A program made the position numbers and the translations under genes. From NCBI RefSeq assembly GCF_002090155.1, contig NZ_BBRM01000003.1:1-64000 (forward strand): DNA of 64,000 nucleotides, written 5' to 3'. The notes beneath the pieces were generated by a model. The model saw only the letters and a list, made by a program, of their open reading frames with translations, did not search any database and was not told the DNA's origin. Shown here piece by piece: positions 16,642 to 27,754 of the stretch. Positions within the stretch are counted from its first letter, which is position 1. The number at the start of each line of letters is the position of its first letter. Source of the DNA: Demequina sp. NBRC 110056 (lineage in GTDB: Bacteria; Actinomycetota; Actinomycetes; Actinomycetales; Demequinaceae).

Positions 16642-17664
16642 ATGGCGCTCATCAACTGGTCGTCCGCGGACCGCACCGACCTCGCCCGGATCGCTGCCGA
16701 GGTGCTGAGCTGGGAGCGCTCGGTCCCTGACTCGCCGCTCTACAGCGCCTTCGCGCTGGGCATCGCCGAGGACCCCGACCTGCTGCGGCTGGTCGCCCGC
16801 ATCGACAACGTGCCGCCCATGAACCTGCTGCTCGGGGCCGTCAAGCTCACCCTCAGCAGCGCCGATGCGCTCGCGGCCTGGTACCCGCACCTCACCTCGC
16901 AGGCGCGGCCGGCGGGTGACGCGGCGTTCGCGGCGTTCCGCGACCACGTGCTGTCACGGGCGGACGAGCTGCTCGCCATCGCGGCGACCCACCGCACCCA
17001 GACGAACGAGACCGCGAGGGCCGCGGTGCTGCTGCCGTGGATCCCCACCGAGGTGCCGGTCCACGCGATCGACCTGGGCGCATCGGCCGGGCTGAACCTG
17101 TGCCTGGACCGCTTCTCCTACGCCTACACGGGAGACCGTGCCGCCCGGCTCGGTCGCGGCGAGCCGCGCCTGGACTGCGAGGTGCACGGCGACATCGCGC
17201 TGCCAACTCGACTGCCGGAGCTCGCGAGCCGCACCGGCATCGACCTCTCCCCGATCGACGCGACCGACCCCGACGCCGCCGCGTGGCTCGAGGCGCTCGT
17301 CTGGCCGGAGCACCAGGACCGGCTCGAGCGCCTGCGCGCCGCGATCGAGGTGCGGCGGTCCGTGGACGTGCGCATGGTGGCGGGCGACGCCGCGACCGCG
17401 CTCGCCGACGTCGTCGCGGCGCTGCCGCCCGGCGCCGTGGTCATCTGGCACACCATCGCGCTGTACCAGGCGCCCCCGCCGGTGCTCGCGGACATAGACG
17501 CGGCCGTGGCGGCCGCCGCGCGTACGCGAGAGGTGGTGCGCATCGGGTTCGAGCCCGTCACGGCGGGGCAGGATCCGGAGATTCGCGTCGGCCCGGTCTT
17601 CGCCGATGCTCCGGTCGTCGCACGGGCGCATCCGCACGGCCGGTGGCTTCAGTCGGCGGCGTGA
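16642..17664 (+). CDS. DUF2332 family protein
   Basis: 340 residues. The central blocks QTNETARAAVLLPWI and AIDLGASAGLNLCLDRFSY are diagnostic of the DUF2332 family, whose GASAGLNL loop looks like an S-adenosylmethionine or nucleotide-binding glycine-rich turn; VIWHTIALYQ follows. No reaction is established. Start is uncertain: ATG 16642 aligns with family N-termini, ATG 16624 is six codons upstream, and neither has a clear ribosome site. The gene stands alone between the membrane protein and the surface protein. Confidence 0.78.
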   Translation: MALINWSSADRTDLARIAAEVLSWERSVPDSPLYSAFALGIAEDPDLLRLVARIDNVPPMNLLLGAVKLTLSSADALAAWYPHLTSQARPAGDAAFAAFRDHVLSRADELLAIAATHRTQTNETARAAVLLPWIPTEVPVHAIDLGASAGLNLCLDRFSYAYTGDRAARLGRGEPRLDCEVHGDIALPTRLPELASRTGIDLSPIDATDPDAAAWLEALVWPEHQDRLERLRAAIEVRRSVDVRMVAGDAATALADVVAALPPGAVVIWHTIALYQAPPPVLADIDAAVAAAARTREVVRIGFEPVTAGQDPEIRVGPVFADAPVVARAHPHGRWLQSAA

Positions 17665-17706
17665 CCGCCGATAAGGCAGGTAGGAGCAGTTTCGGGGCGG
17701 TTCGGC

Positions 17707-17712
17707 TACCGT
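17707..17712 (+). promoter_or_regulatory. Probable -10 element (TACCGT) of the large surface protein gene
   Basis: TACCGT 64 bases before the GTG at 17777; the leader then carries AAGGGAGGG at 17765-17773. Confidence 0.4.
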
Positions 17713-17776
17713 GGCTCCTGGACGGCATTGCGCTGAGGGAGCCGGTGTCACAACATACGCGGGCAAGGGAGGGCAC

Positions 17777-20700
17777 GTGACGGACGGTCGCGCGCAGTGG
17801 AGTTCAGGTCGACGGTGGACGGCGGGGCTCCTCGCGTTGCTGATGGCGGGCGCGACCACGGTCGTCGCCTCGACGTCAGCGTCCGCGGCGATCCAGGAGG
17901 CGGGCCTCTCGATCGAGAAGACCGGACCCTCCGGGGACGACCTCCCGCTCGAGCCTGGAGTGCCGTTCAACTACGTCGTCACCGTCCAGTGCTCGTACCC
18001 GATCCCCAACTCGGGCTGCTACGACGCCGTCATGACGGACACGATCCCCGAGCCGTTCGAGCTCGCAGGGACGCCCACCGTCGTGTCCGACGGCAACTCG
18101 GCGGACATCGAGACCAGCGGCAACGACGTGACCGTAACGTTCGACACCACGTTCCTCAACCCGACCGACCCGGGCTCCGGCATGCTGGGCGGAACCATCG
18201 CGACCATCACGATCCCGGTGGTGGTCCCCGATGACGTCGACTACGACTACGACGGCGACACCATCGTCAACGAGGCACAGTTCGACGCGTCGAACCCCGA
18301 CACGGACCCCGTCTCCGACTCCCACGACGTCACGCTCGACGTGCCGCTCGTGGTGGACACCGACGTCACCAAGTCCTTCGCGCCTGACGAGTCGACGGCT
18401 CGCGAGGGCGAGCCGACGGTGATCTCCATCGAGGCCTCGAACCAGTCCGAGACCGGGGTCGACTCGCTCGTCATCACCGATCCCGCGCCCGGCTCTGGCA
18501 GCACGACGTTCGACTACCTCGCGCTCGACTCGATCACGGTGACCGACATCCCCGCGGGCGCGGACGAGATGACGGTGTACGTCGACACGGGCAGTGGCAT
18601 GGAGCCGGTGGGCGCAGCCATCGACGTGAACCCGCCGGACACGCCGTACGTGATCTCCCTCGCGGGCGTTGACCTCGAGTCCGTGGTGGGCATCCAGATC
18701 GAGTTCACGGACACCGACGGCTCCCACATCGAGGAAGGCGCCACCGCCGGCGTCGACGTCGGCATGGTGCAGCGCGACCCGGGCGAGCTCACCGACAACG
18801 TGACGGTGGAGAACACCGCCGGCTCAGAGGTGAGCCGCGACGATGTGCCGGCAACGGACACCGGCGACGCGACCTACGACATCACCACCAACATCCCCTC
18901 CGTCACCGCGGACAAGAGCTTCACGCCGAACCAGGTGCTCCACGGCGACTCCTCGACGGCCACCATCACCGCGGGCGTCGCCGAGCCGCTCGACGTCGAC
19001 ACCCTCACCGTCACCGAGCCCACCAACACGGTGTTCTCGGACGCGATGAGCTTCGAGGGCTTCGTCAACCCCATCACCTTCCCCGAAGGTGCGGAGCAGG
19101 CCACGATCACCTACGACGCGGGCGGCACCTTCGGGCCGTTCACCCCGGGCCAGGACGTGCCGCTTCCCGCGGACCTCGACGCGGTCGAGTCCTTCTCGAT
19201 CACGTTCGAGGACACCAACGGATCCGGCATCGTCGCCGGCGGCACTCCGGCGTCGATCCCCTTCACGGTCGGCACCGACCCGAACGACACCGCCGAGGTG
19301 ACCCCCCTGCCCAACGAGACCACGGTCACGGGCACCACCTCGGACGGCGTCAACGGTGTCGCGACGGGTGACGACACGCTGTACGCGTTCGAGGAGCACA
19401 TCGACTCGACCACGTCCAAGTCGATCTCGCCCAGCACGATCACCGGATGGGACAACGAGTGGATCGTCATGCAGCTCTCGGGAGGCACCGCAGGTGCTCC
19501 CGACGGCGGAAGCACGGACGACCCCTACTCGTCGATCCCGTCCCAGCAGATCGTCATCAGCGACCCCGCGAACCCCGACCCGGACAACCCCGATCCGTTC
19601 TGGGAGGCGTTCCACCCGACCCAACTCGTGGACATCAACATCCCGGCGAACGCCTCGCTCACGGTGAACTACTGGGACGGCGACGAGTGGGTGTACCTCG
19701 TGGGTCCCATCGACGGCGCCACCACGTACTCCGTCAACATCGACGACCTGCCTGACCCGGCTCCCACCCCTGAGGAGATCGGCGGCCTGCAGTTCCAGTA
19801 CGACTACACCGGCTTGGACGGTGCCGGATTCCCGCCCGGCGAGACGTTCCAGCCGAACGTGGTGATGAACTTCGACCGCGACAACGCGGACACGTCGGCC
19901 TGGGACAGCGATCTTCCCGCGCAGTTCACCAACTGCGTGACGGCCTCGGCCAATGACGGTGGGGAGACCTCCTCCGGAGACGCCCCGCCGGCGTGCGACG
20001 ACGTGAACGTGCTGGAGCCGGACCCGGACGGCTCAGGGCCCACGATGGACAAGAGGTTCGTCAACCCCGACGGCTCGGAGGATCCGAGCATCCCCGCTCG
20101 GTCGCACCAGACGACGACGGCTCGGCTGCAGTGGTCGACCGGCGGCACCTCGGGCGTGGAGGCCCTCACGCTCTCCGACGAGGCCGGCGCTCCTGTGACG
20201 CCGCTGACGAGCTCCTTCTACGACGAGTTCGACCTGATCCAGGTCGGTCCCATCACCGCGACGTCGGATCCGCTCATGCAGTACGACGCGGTGGACGCGG
20301 TGCTGATCTCGGACGGCACGACGTGGACCGCGATCGGCCCCTGTGGCGAGCTCGATGGTGCATACGTGGACGCCTGCGCCGGCACGCTGCCGGCGATCGA
20401 GCTGAGTCCCGAGCAGCAGGCCAGCACGGTCGGCGTCCAGGTCGTGTACGTCGAGTACGAGGAGGCTCGTGGAGCCGTGACGGCTCCGCCGGTCGGCTCG
20501 GGCGTCGCTCGCTCGAGCGCCGAGGACGGCCGAACCCTCGACCTCACCTTCCGCGTGCGCGACTGGCTGCGCTCGAGCCCCGACCCGCTGGTGCCTGTCG
20601 ACGGACTCGAGGTCTACAACGTCGCCGGCGAGAACGGCGTGGTGCGCGACGTCGCGTCGGCATCCTCCGAGTACGCGACGGGCGACCCGGTCACCGTCAC

Positions 20701-23700
20701 CGACGGCACCGAGATCGTCATCACGAGCCCGGACCTCGCGGTCGCCACCACGAAGACCTGGGACGGCTCCCCGGTGGGCATCCCGCCGCTCGCGACTGCG
20801 CTCTCGGACTACCCGACGACCGGCGTCCGGCTCACCGTGCGGAACGACACCTCCATCGTGTACGTGGATGAGCTCCGCCTCACCGATCGCCCCACGTTGG
20901 GCCGTCCCGACGACGACCCCGAGTTGCTCATGCCTGACGTCTTCGACCTCGCGGCGATCCAGGCGATCACGATGCCCGCGGGCGCGGACTCGTTCACGCT
21001 GACGCTCTTCGACGACGCGGGCGACGTCCACCTGCAGACGTCGGATGTCGCGGTGGCACGCGCCTGGAGCCCCACCGAGCTCGCGCCGGTGGTCGGGCTC
21101 GAGCTGGTGTTCCACGGCCGGAGCGAGCCGAGCGACGGATCGGGCAACCCGACCACGGCCGGCATCGCGCCGCAGGCCGTCGGCGGCATCACCATGATCG
21201 AGCGGCTGCGCGCCGTCGACCGGTACCGCGCTCCCCAGGGCGTGCGGGGCGACGACTACGAGGGTGAGCTCGTGCACAACACGGCGACCGGTGTGGTCGA
21301 CGACGCGGGCCGCAACCCCGCGGTCGACGGCGAGCCGCCTTCGCAGGACGCCTCGGCTGAGGTGATGCTGGACCTCTTCGAGATCTCGATGCAGGTCACC
21401 AAGCAGTTCGGACCACTCGAGGGCCCCTCCGGCGGCACCTACCTCGAGGTCGAGCCCAACCGCGAGCCGTTCCTCATGACCCTGTCGGGCCAGCCCACCG
21501 AGGGAGCCCGGCCCAGGGTGATGGACGTGTCGGACCTCGACCGCACCTTCTGGAACGCCTACGAGTTCGTCGAGGTCGACGACGAGGCGTTCGTGCTGCA
21601 GCCGCCCATCGAGCAGGTGGAGATGTGGGTGTGCACCGGCGAGACCCTCACCGCGGACGATGCGGGGGTCATCTCCGGCGGCTGCCTGCGCGCCGCGAAC
21701 CCCCTCAACAACACGGTCGACTACTCCGGAACGCTCCAGCTCGCAGGAGACGGCACCAACCCCTTCGCGCTGCCGACGGGAGTCGCGCCCGAGGACGTGC
21801 TCGGCGTGCTGTTCCGGTTCTCCAGCGACTCCGCGTGGGAGGACCCCTGGAACCCCTTCCAGACCATCCCGATCGTCGTGCAGCGACGCGAGGAGATGGT
21901 GACGGGAGGGCCGCCGCCCACGGACCTGTCCGGCAACGATCCCGCCCCGGGCGAGGACCTGCCCGGCGTCTGGGTCAACACCGTGCAGGGCGCCATCACG
22001 GCGTACCTGGACGCGGGCGGCCCGCAGAGCGAGGGCGTCAACGCGATCGCCGACGACGACGACGCGGTCGTCATCTACCGGCACTCGGTGACCGCCGCCA
22101 ACGTGGTCAAGACGCCGGACACCGAGTCGGAGGAAGGCGCGTCGCCGCTCAACCTCACCGGGCCGACCGAGTTCACGCTGGAGTTCGAGAACACCGGCGA
22201 CACCCCCATCTTCAACCCGGTGTTCACGGACGAGATCCCCTCCGACGGAGAGGGCACCCTGCTGTTCGTGGACCCGGAGCCGGCGCTCAGCGGAGACAGC
22301 CCGTACGGCTTCGACCGCGCGGACACCGGAGAGGACCTGCCCGTCGGGTGGAGCGAGCTTCCCGAGGACGAGTCGCTCATCACCGTCACCCCAGACCCGG
22401 CACCCGAGGGTACGACGGAGATCTCCTTCTCCTTCCCGGACGGTTACGCGCTCGGAGTCGGCGACACCTACACCATCACCATCTTGATGTACCCGCGTGC
22501 CGGCCTGTCGCCCGACGCGACAATCATCAACAACGCGGTGATCGAGGGCGACCGGCCCTTCGACTACTGCGGTCCGGGACCGTACGACCCGCTGACGCCC
22601 GGAATCCTCGACACCTGCGAGGGAGACGCCACCAACTCGGTGGCGGCCGGCGGAGCGCTCCGCTCGGGCAAGTTCGTCCGCGCGGGCACCGAGGACGAGC
22701 CCGACGACTCGCTCGGAGAGATCAACACGCTCGACCCGAGCGCGGAGTGCGAGCCCTACGACGGCACCTTCAACGACGGCTTCTTCGCACTGCCGTGTGT
22801 GCCGCGGACCGCTCCCGGCCAGACCGAGACCTGGCGCCTGGTGCTGCGCAACACGGGCAACGTTCCCCTGAGCCAGATCATCGCGGTCGACCGGTTCCCC
22901 GACGTGGGCGACGGCACCGCGCTGAACCCGGACTTCCCGCGCGGTTCCCAGTGGGCGCCGGTGCTCACGAGCCCGATCTCCGGCTCGGGAGGCAACGAGT
23001 CCGCAGTCCTCACGGTGTACGTCACCGAGGATCCGGAGCCGTGCACCGAGGTCATCGAGCACTCCGGAGACTGTGGGGGATCGTGGACCCTGCTCGAGGA
23101 CTGGTCGGGCGATCCGGCCGACCTCACCGGTTCCATGTACATCGCGGACTTCCCGGAGGGTCAGGAGCTCGAGCCGACCGACGTCGTCTGGATCGACGTC
23201 GAGACCACGACGCCTGCGACTGCTCCCGAGCTGACCGACCCGGCGACCGCGACGGCCGATCCGATCGCGTGGAACACCGTCGCGACGTCCGCGACCACGG
23301 ACGACGGGACGAACCTGCTCGCCACCGAGGGCAACGCCGCGGGCGTGGCGCTCGCGACCGGAGCGATCGAGTTGAACAAGGAGGTGACTGGCGACGGCGC
23401 TCCGGACTTCGCGCCTGACGAGTTCGAGGTCACCGTGGTGTGCACCTCGCTCGGCGAGGAGGTCTACCGCAACACGTTCGACGTCGACCTCACCGTGGAC
23501 CCGAGCGTGCTCGTGGACAACTTGCCGTACCAGGCGGAGTGCACCCTCGAGGAGGCTGACTTCGGTCAGTACACCGTCACCCTCGACCCGGAGACGGTGG
23601 TCGTGCCCGACGGCTCCGTCGCGCCGGCGACCATCACCATCACCAACGACTACCCGCTCGCCTCGCTGCGGCTCACCAAGAGGGTGATCGGCGACGGCGG

Positions 23701-26014
23701 CGGCACCACGGTCGACCCCGACCTCGCGGGTCCGTTCCAGATCGCCGTCCTGTGCCGCTACCTCGGAGACTTCGTCGTCGCGGACGCCGCGACCGGCGTC
23801 ACCAACCCCGATGCCTTCCCCAACCTCATGGTGGTGTCGCTGGGCCACGAGGACTCGATCGTCCTCACAGGCCTTCCGGCAGGCGCCGAGTGCGTCGCGG
23901 GCGAGATCGACCCGCTGGACGCGAACCGGGTGGGCGTCGCATGGGACGCCGGTGGCGTCACAGGCGCGAACGTCTACGACGCCGACGAGTCCCCGCTGGT
24001 GTCGGACATCTTCACCCTGGTTCCGGATGACCCGCAGGGCGATGAGCCCCCCGCCACGCAGAACGACGTGCTGGTGGTGAACCAGTACGCCGAGGGCAGC
24101 ATCCAGCTGCTGAAGGTCGTCGACGGTCCCGCCGGCGACGAGCACCTCGACGACACCTTCACCGTCGACGTCTACTGCACCTTCCAGCCCACGTCGCCCG
24201 AGGACGCCGAGCCGGTCGTGTCGTACGACGGCCCGGTCGACCTCACCCCGGGGGTGCCGGTGAGCATCGACGGCATCCTGGTCGGCTCGGAGTGCACCGT
24301 CACCGAGAGCGTCACCAACGGCGCGGACCAGTGGACCTTCGACCCCGCGACCGACCCCGCCAACCCCGACTCCGGGTTCGTCGTGGTCGACAACGACACC
24401 GAGGCGGTCGACGTCACGGTGACCAACCGCTTCGAGGCCCTCGTGGATCTCGACGTCACCAAGATCGTCGACGACACGCCCCTCAACGACGGCCAGGGCG
24501 GCATCCCCGAGGTGGGTCCGTTCGAGGTGACGGTCACGTGCATCTACGCCGAGGACACGCCCTACGAGCGCGAGATCCTCGCGGCCGGGTACACCTCGAG
24601 TCCGATGACCTTCGAGCTCATGGACGGCGACGTGCAGGTGCTCGAGGACATGCCCACGGGCACGGTGTGCACGGTGGAGGAGGTCGAGACCGCCGGCGCC
24701 ATCGGCACGACGGTCGAGGCGGAGAACGCGGACGCCACCACCGGCGCCGTGGATGGCACGGAAACCGAGATCGTTCTGACGGAGGACGGCCCGCTCGGCG
24801 GCACCACCAACCACGTGACGTTCGTCAACGAGTTCCCGGTGGGCTCGCTCACGCTCGCGAAGGAGCTCACGGGCGACGGAGTCGCGGACCGCGGAGCCGG
24901 ACCGTTCACGCTCCACGTCGAGTGCACCTCGCCGACGTTCGGCGTCGACACCTGGTCCGGCGACGTGATCCTCGGAGGCACCGAGCCGCTCACCGCGACC
25001 ATCGAAGGCATCTTGGCGCCGTCGCTGTGCACGGTGACGGAGACCGACGACGGCGGCGCGGACGCCGTGTTCTTCTCGCCCGCGCTTCCGGGAGCACGCC
25101 AGAGCACGGTGCTCGTCACAGCCGACGCCCAGGCGCCGGTGACGGTCACGGTGACCAACCACTTCGAGCCGCTCGCCTCGCTCGAGGTCACCAAGGTCGT
25201 CGAGGAGACGGTCGCCGACCAGAACGGCCAGGTCCCCGACCTCGGCCCGTACGTGGTGGCCGTGGAGTGCATCTACGACCCGGGCGGCCCCAACGAGCAC
25301 GAGGTCTACGCCGACGGCCACGGCCTGCTGCGGCCCATGGTCGCGCTGCTCGACGACGGCGAGACCGTGGTCTACACGGGCATCCCCGCGACGTCGGTGT
25401 GCACCGTCACCGAGCTCATCGACGGCGGCGCCGCGTCGAGCACGGTCACGGTGGCGAACGCCGATGGTGCGGGCGAGCCGGTCGACGGCACCGAGGGCGC
25501 TGTCGCGATCACGCCGAACGACGACGCGGACGAGGCGACCACCTTCGTGGTCGTGACGAACGCGTACGAGCCCGGCTCGCTGACCATCGAGAAGCAGCTC
25601 GCCGGCGATCCCGAGGCCTACGCCGACGCCGGCCCGTTCACCTTCTCGGTGGCGTGCACGTTCGCGCAGCCGGGCCGCGGCGCGGCTCCCACGTACACCG
25701 CGGACGTCGTGCTCGGAGGGGACGAGCCGCTGAGCGCTGGCATCGACGGCATCGTCGCGGGCTCCGAGTGCCTCATCACCGAGACCGATTCGGGAGACGC
25801 CGACGCCGTCACGATGACGCCCGCAGGCCCGGAGGCCGGCACGGCGCTCGTGACGATCGCCGCCGGCACCTCCGTGATGGTCACGGCCGTGAACACCTAC
25901 GACGCGGTCCTGCCGCTGACGGGCTTCGACGGCTGGTGGATCGCGGTGATCGCGGGCGTGCTGCTGGTGCTCGGCGTGGTGCTGGTCGTCGTGAGGCGTC
26001 GCGGCAAGGAGTGA
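17777..26014 (+). CDS. Giant sortase-anchored surface protein with DUF5979 repeats and LPLTG signal
   Basis: 2745 residues. A signal peptide spans residues 1-38 (WTAGLLALLMAGATTVV, cleavage after SASAA). The first 1850 residues are acidic Thr/Asp/Val-rich modules resembling DUF11/isopeptide-type beta domains, with recurring TDxxPxP and VxKSFxP openings. From about residue 1860 come seven repeats of 100-130 residues, each starting like SLTLAKELTGDG and carrying two cysteines in VxVxCTx and SxCTVTE blocks: DUF5979-like. The C-terminus is a class sorting signal: LPLTG at residues 2712-2716, a hydrophobic stretch, then RRRGKE. Likely a cell-wall stalk or adhesin; no sortase gene is in the window. 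GTG 17777 follows AAGGGAGGG. The antisense strand also stays open for kilobases, a composition effect. Confidence 0.9.
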   Translation: MTDGRAQWSSGRRWTAGLLALLMAGATTVVASTSASAAIQEAGLSIEKTGPSGDDLPLEPGVPFNYVVTVQCSYPIPNSGCYDAVMTDTIPEPFELAGTPTVVSDGNSADIETSGNDVTVTFDTTFLNPTDPGSGMLGGTIATITIPVVVPDDVDYDYDGDTIVNEAQFDASNPDTDPVSDSHDVTLDVPLVVDTDVTKSFAPDESTAREGEPTVISIEASNQSETGVDSLVITDPAPGSGSTTFDYLALDSITVTDIPAGADEMTVYVDTGSGMEPVGAAIDVNPPDTPYVISLAGVDLESVVGIQIEFTDTDGSHIEEGATAGVDVGMVQRDPGELTDNVTVENTAGSEVSRDDVPATDTGDATYDITTNIPSVTADKSFTPNQVLHGDSSTATITAGVAEPLDVDTLTVTEPTNTVFSDAMSFEGFVNPITFPEGAEQATITYDAGGTFGPFTPGQDVPLPADLDAVESFSITFEDTNGSGIVAGGTPASIPFTVGTDPNDTAEVTPLPNETTVTGTTSDGVNGVATGDDTLYAFEEHIDSTTSKSISPSTITGWDNEWIVMQLSGGTAGAPDGGSTDDPYSSIPSQQIVISDPANPDPDNPDPFWEAFHPTQLVDINIPANASLTVNYWDGDEWVYLVGPIDGATTYSVNIDDLPDPAPTPEEIGGLQFQYDYTGLDGAGFPPGETFQPNVVMNFDRDNADTSAWDSDLPAQFTNCVTASANDGGETSSGDAPPACDDVNVLEPDPDGSGPTMDKRFVNPDGSEDPSIPARSHQTTTARLQWSTGGTSGVEALTLSDEAGAPVTPLTSSFYDEFDLIQVGPITATSDPLMQYDAVDAVLISDGTTWTAIGPCGELDGAYVDACAGTLPAIELSPEQQASTVGVQVVYVEYEEARGAVTAPPVGSGVARSSAEDGRTLDLTFRVRDWLRSSPDPLVPVDGLEVYNVAGENGVVRDVASASSEYATGDPVTVTDGTEIVITSPDLAVATTKTWDGSPVGIPPLATALSDYPTTGVRLTVRNDTSIVYVDELRLTDRPTLGRPDDDPELLMPDVFDLAAIQAITMPAGADSFTLTLFDDAGDVHLQTSDVAVARAWSPTELAPVVGLELVFHGRSEPSDGSGNPTTAGIAPQAVGGITMIERLRAVDRYRAPQGVRGDDYEGELVHNTATGVVDDAGRNPAVDGEPPSQDASAEVMLDLFEISMQVTKQFGPLEGPSGGTYLEVEPNREPFLMTLSGQPTEGARPRVMDVSDLDRTFWNAYEFVEVDDEAFVLQPPIEQVEMWVCTGETLTADDAGVISGGCLRAANPLNNTVDYSGTLQLAGDGTNPFALPTGVAPEDVLGVLFRFSSDSAWEDPWNPFQTIPIVVQRREEMVTGGPPPTDLSGNDPAPGEDLPGVWVNTVQGAITAYLDAGGPQSEGVNAIADDDDAVVIYRHSVTAANVVKTPDTESEEGASPLNLTGPTEFTLEFENTGDTPIFNPVFTDEIPSDGEGTLLFVDPEPALSGDSPYGFDRADTGEDLPVGWSELPEDESLITVTPDPAPEGTTEISFSFPDGYALGVGDTYTITILMYPRAGLSPDATIINNAVIEGDRPFDYCGPGPYDPLTPGILDTCEGDATNSVAAGGALRSGKFVRAGTEDEPDDSLGEINTLDPSAECEPYDGTFNDGFFALPCVPRTAPGQTETWRLVLRNTGNVPLSQIIAVDRFPDVGDGTALNPDFPRGSQWAPVLTSPISGSGGNESAVLTVYVTEDPEPCTEVIEHSGDCGGSWTLLEDWSGDPADLTGSMYIADFPEGQELEPTDVVWIDVETTTPATAPELTDPATATADPIAWNTVATSATTDDGTNLLATEGNAAGVALATGAIELNKEVTGDGAPDFAPDEFEVTVVCTSLGEEVYRNTFDVDLTVDPSVLVDNLPYQAECTLEEADFGQYTVTLDPETVVVPDGSVAPATITITNDYPLASLRLTKRVIGDGGGTTVDPDLAGPFQIAVLCRYLGDFVVADAATGVTNPDAFPNLMVVSLGHEDSIVLTGLPAGAECVAGEIDPLDANRVGVAWDAGGVTGANVYDADESPLVSDIFTLVPDDPQGDEPPATQNDVLVVNQYAEGSIQLLKVVDGPAGDEHLDDTFTVDVYCTFQPTSPEDAEPVVSYDGPVDLTPGVPVSIDGILVGSECTVTESVTNGADQWTFDPATDPANPDSGFVVVDNDTEAVDVTVTNRFEALVDLDVTKIVDDTPLNDGQGGIPEVGPFEVTVTCIYAEDTPYEREILAAGYTSSPMTFELMDGDVQVLEDMPTGTVCTVEEVETAGAIGTTVEAENADATTGAVDGTETEIVLTEDGPLGGTTNHVTFVNEFPVGSLTLAKELTGDGVADRGAGPFTLHVECTSPTFGVDTWSGDVILGGTEPLTATIEGILAPSLCTVTETDDGGADAVFFSPALPGARQSTVLVTADAQAPVTVTVTNHFEPLASLEVTKVVEETVADQNGQVPDLGPYVVAVECIYDPGGPNEHEVYADGHGLLRPMVALLDDGETVVYTGIPATSVCTVTELIDGGAASSTVTVANADGAGEPVDGTEGAVAITPNDDADEATTFVVVTNAYEPGSLTIEKQLAGDPEAYADAGPFTFSVACTFAQPGRGAAPTYTADVVLGGDEPLSAGIDGIVAGSECLITETDSGDADAVTMTPAGPEAGTALVTIAAGTSVMVTAVNTYDAVLPLTGFDGWWIAVIAGVLLVLGVVLVVVRRRGKE

Positions 26015-26022
26015 GCACCGGT

Positions 26023-26054
26023 GCGGTGTCGCGGGGAACGCCCCGCGACACCGC
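26023..26054. terminator. Bidirectional hairpin terminator
   Basis: A perfect 14-bp stem, GCGGTGTCGCGGGG with loop AACG and its complement, sits between the convergent surface protein and phosphoglucomutase genes. A second palindrome, GCCCGAGCTCGGGC (26053-26066), abuts it. Confidence 0.8.
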
Positions 26055-26074
26055 CCGAGCTCGGGCGGCCCTGC

Positions 26075-27754
26075 TCAGTCGCTGAGCGCCTCGCCCACGA
26101 CGTCCTTGGCCGCCGCCTGCACCTCGGCGAGGTGCGCCTCGGACACGAACGACTCCGCGTAGATCTTGTAGACATCCTCGGTGCCGGACGGGCGCGCGGC
26201 GAACCACGCGTCGGCGGTGGTCACCTTGAGGCCGCCGATCGCCGCGCCATTGCCCGGCGCCTCGGTGAGCTTCGCGGTGATCTCCTGGCCCGCGAGCTCG
26301 GTGGCGCGCACCTGCGAGGGCGACAGCCTCTTGAGGGTGTCCTTCTCCGCCTTGGTGGCGGCGGCGTCGACGCGCGCGTACCAGGACTCGCCCAGCTCGT
26401 CGGTGAGCGCGGCGTGCAGCTGCGACGGCGTGCGCCCCGTCGCCCCGGTGATCTCCGAGGCGAGCAGCGCGAGGATGATCCCGTCCTTGTCGGTGGTCCA
26501 CACGCGGCCGTCGCGGCGCAGGAACGAGGCGCCTGCCGACTCCTCGCCGCCGAAGCCGGTCGAGCCGTCGAGGAGCCCGGGCACGAACCACTTGAAGCCC
26601 ACCGGCACCTCCTCGACCCGGCGGCCGATCTTCGCGCCCACCCGGTCGATGAGAGAGCTCGACACGAGCGTCTTGCCGATGCGCGCATCGTCCCTCCACT
26701 GCGGACGCGCCCCACCGTAGAGGTACGAGATCGCTGCGGCGAGGTAGTGGTTGGGGTTCATGAGTCCGCCGTCTCGGGTGACGATGCCGTGGCGGTCCGA
26801 GTCCGCGTCGTTGCCCGTCGCGATGTCGTACGGCGCGTCGGCGCCCTCCATGAGGTGACGCAGGCTCGCCATCGCGGACGGGGAGCTGCAGTCCATGCGG
26901 ATCTTGCCGTCCCAGTCGAGCGTCATGAAGCGCCAGGTCGGGTCCACCTCCGGGTTCACGACCGTGAGGTTCAGGCGGTGCTCCTCGCCGATGGCGCCCC
27001 AGTAGTCGACGGCCGCGCCGCCGAGCGGGTCAGCGCCGATGCGCACGCCGGCGTCGCGGATCACGTCGAGGTCGATGACGCTCGGGAGGTGCTCGAGATA
27101 GAGCTTGAGGAAGTCGAAGCGCTCGGTCGTCTCGGCCGCGAGGGCCGCCGTGAGCTGCTTGCGGGACACCTGCTTCCAGGCGCCGCCGCGGAGGATCTCG
27201 TTGGCCCGGTTGGCGATCCAGCTCGTGGCATCGGTGTCCGCGGGTCCGCCGTGCGGGGGGTTGTACTTGAACCCGCCGTCGCGAGGAGGGTTGTGCGACG
27301 GCGTGACGACGATGCCGTCCGCGAGGCCCGCTCCGCCCGTCCGCAGGCCGGTGGGCGACACGGCGCCGTTGTCGACGAGGATCGCGAGCGATACCGCAGG
27401 CGTGGGCGTGTAGCCGTCGCGAGCGTCGATGCGCACCCGCACTCCCGCGGCAGCGAGCACCTCGAGAGCCGTGTCCTGCGCGGGACCCGACAGCGCGTGC
27501 GTGTCCTTGCCGAGGTAGAGGACGCCGTCCGTGCCCTGGGCGCGGCGGTACTCGACGATGGCCGTGGTCGTGGCGACGATGTGGGCCTCGTTGAACGCCG
27601 TGTCGAAGGCGCTGCCGCGATGGCCGGAGGTGCCGAACACCACCTGCTGGGCGGGGTCGGCGGGGTCGGGGACCTTGTCGAAGTAGTCGCCGAGGAGCTG
27701 GTCGACGTCGATGAGGTCTTGTGGCTGGGCGGGAGTTCCGGCGCGCTCGTGCAT
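26075..27754 (-). CDS. pgm: Phosphoglucomutase, alpha-D-glucose phosphate-specific
   Basis: Interconverts glucose 1-phosphate and glucose 6-phosphate, linking glycolysis with glycogen and cell-wall sugar nucleotide synthesis. The 559-residue protein has [19 protein letters not shown] near the start, the phosphoserine active site [13 protein letters not shown], the metal loop [13 protein letters not shown], sugar-binding [10 protein letters not shown] and the phosphate-binding [22 protein letters not shown] 27754 is preceded by GGGAG on the minus strand. It is convergent with the surface protein and divergent from the GT2-like gene. Confidence 0.96.
   Translation of the reverse strand: MHERAGTPAQPQDLIDVDQLLGDYFDKVPDPADPAQQVVFGTSGHRGSAFDTAFNEAHIVATTTAIVEYRRAQGTDGVLYLGKDTHALSGPAQDTALEVLAAAGVRVRIDARDGYTPTPAVSLAILVDNGAVSPTGLRTGGAGLADGIVVTPSHNPPRDGGFKYNPPHGGPADTDATSWIANRANEILRGGAWKQVSRKQLTAALAAETTERFDFLKLYLEHLPSVIDLDVIRDAGVRIGADPLGGAAVDYWGAIGEEHRLNLTVVNPEVDPTWRFMTLDWDGKIRMDCSSPSAMASLRHLMEGADAPYDIATGNDADSDRHGIVTRDGGLMNPNHYLAAAISYLYGGARPQWRDDARIGKTLVSSSLIDRVGAKIGRRVEEVPVGFKWFVPGLLDGSTGFGGEESAGASFLRRDGRVWTTDKDGIILALLASEITGATGRTPSQLHAALTDELGESWYARVDAAATKAEKDTLKRLSPSQVRATELAGQEITAKLTEAPGNGAAIGGLKVTTADAWFAARPSGTEDVYKIYAESFVSEAHLAEVQAAAKDVVGEALSD

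Noticed and set aside
20033..25321. A 1762-codon open frame on the minus strand
   Set aside because: It is opposite the repeat-rich surface protein gene; Asp/Thr/Val-rich high-GC codons leave the antisense frame open. The product is Arg/His/Val-rich with no domain.
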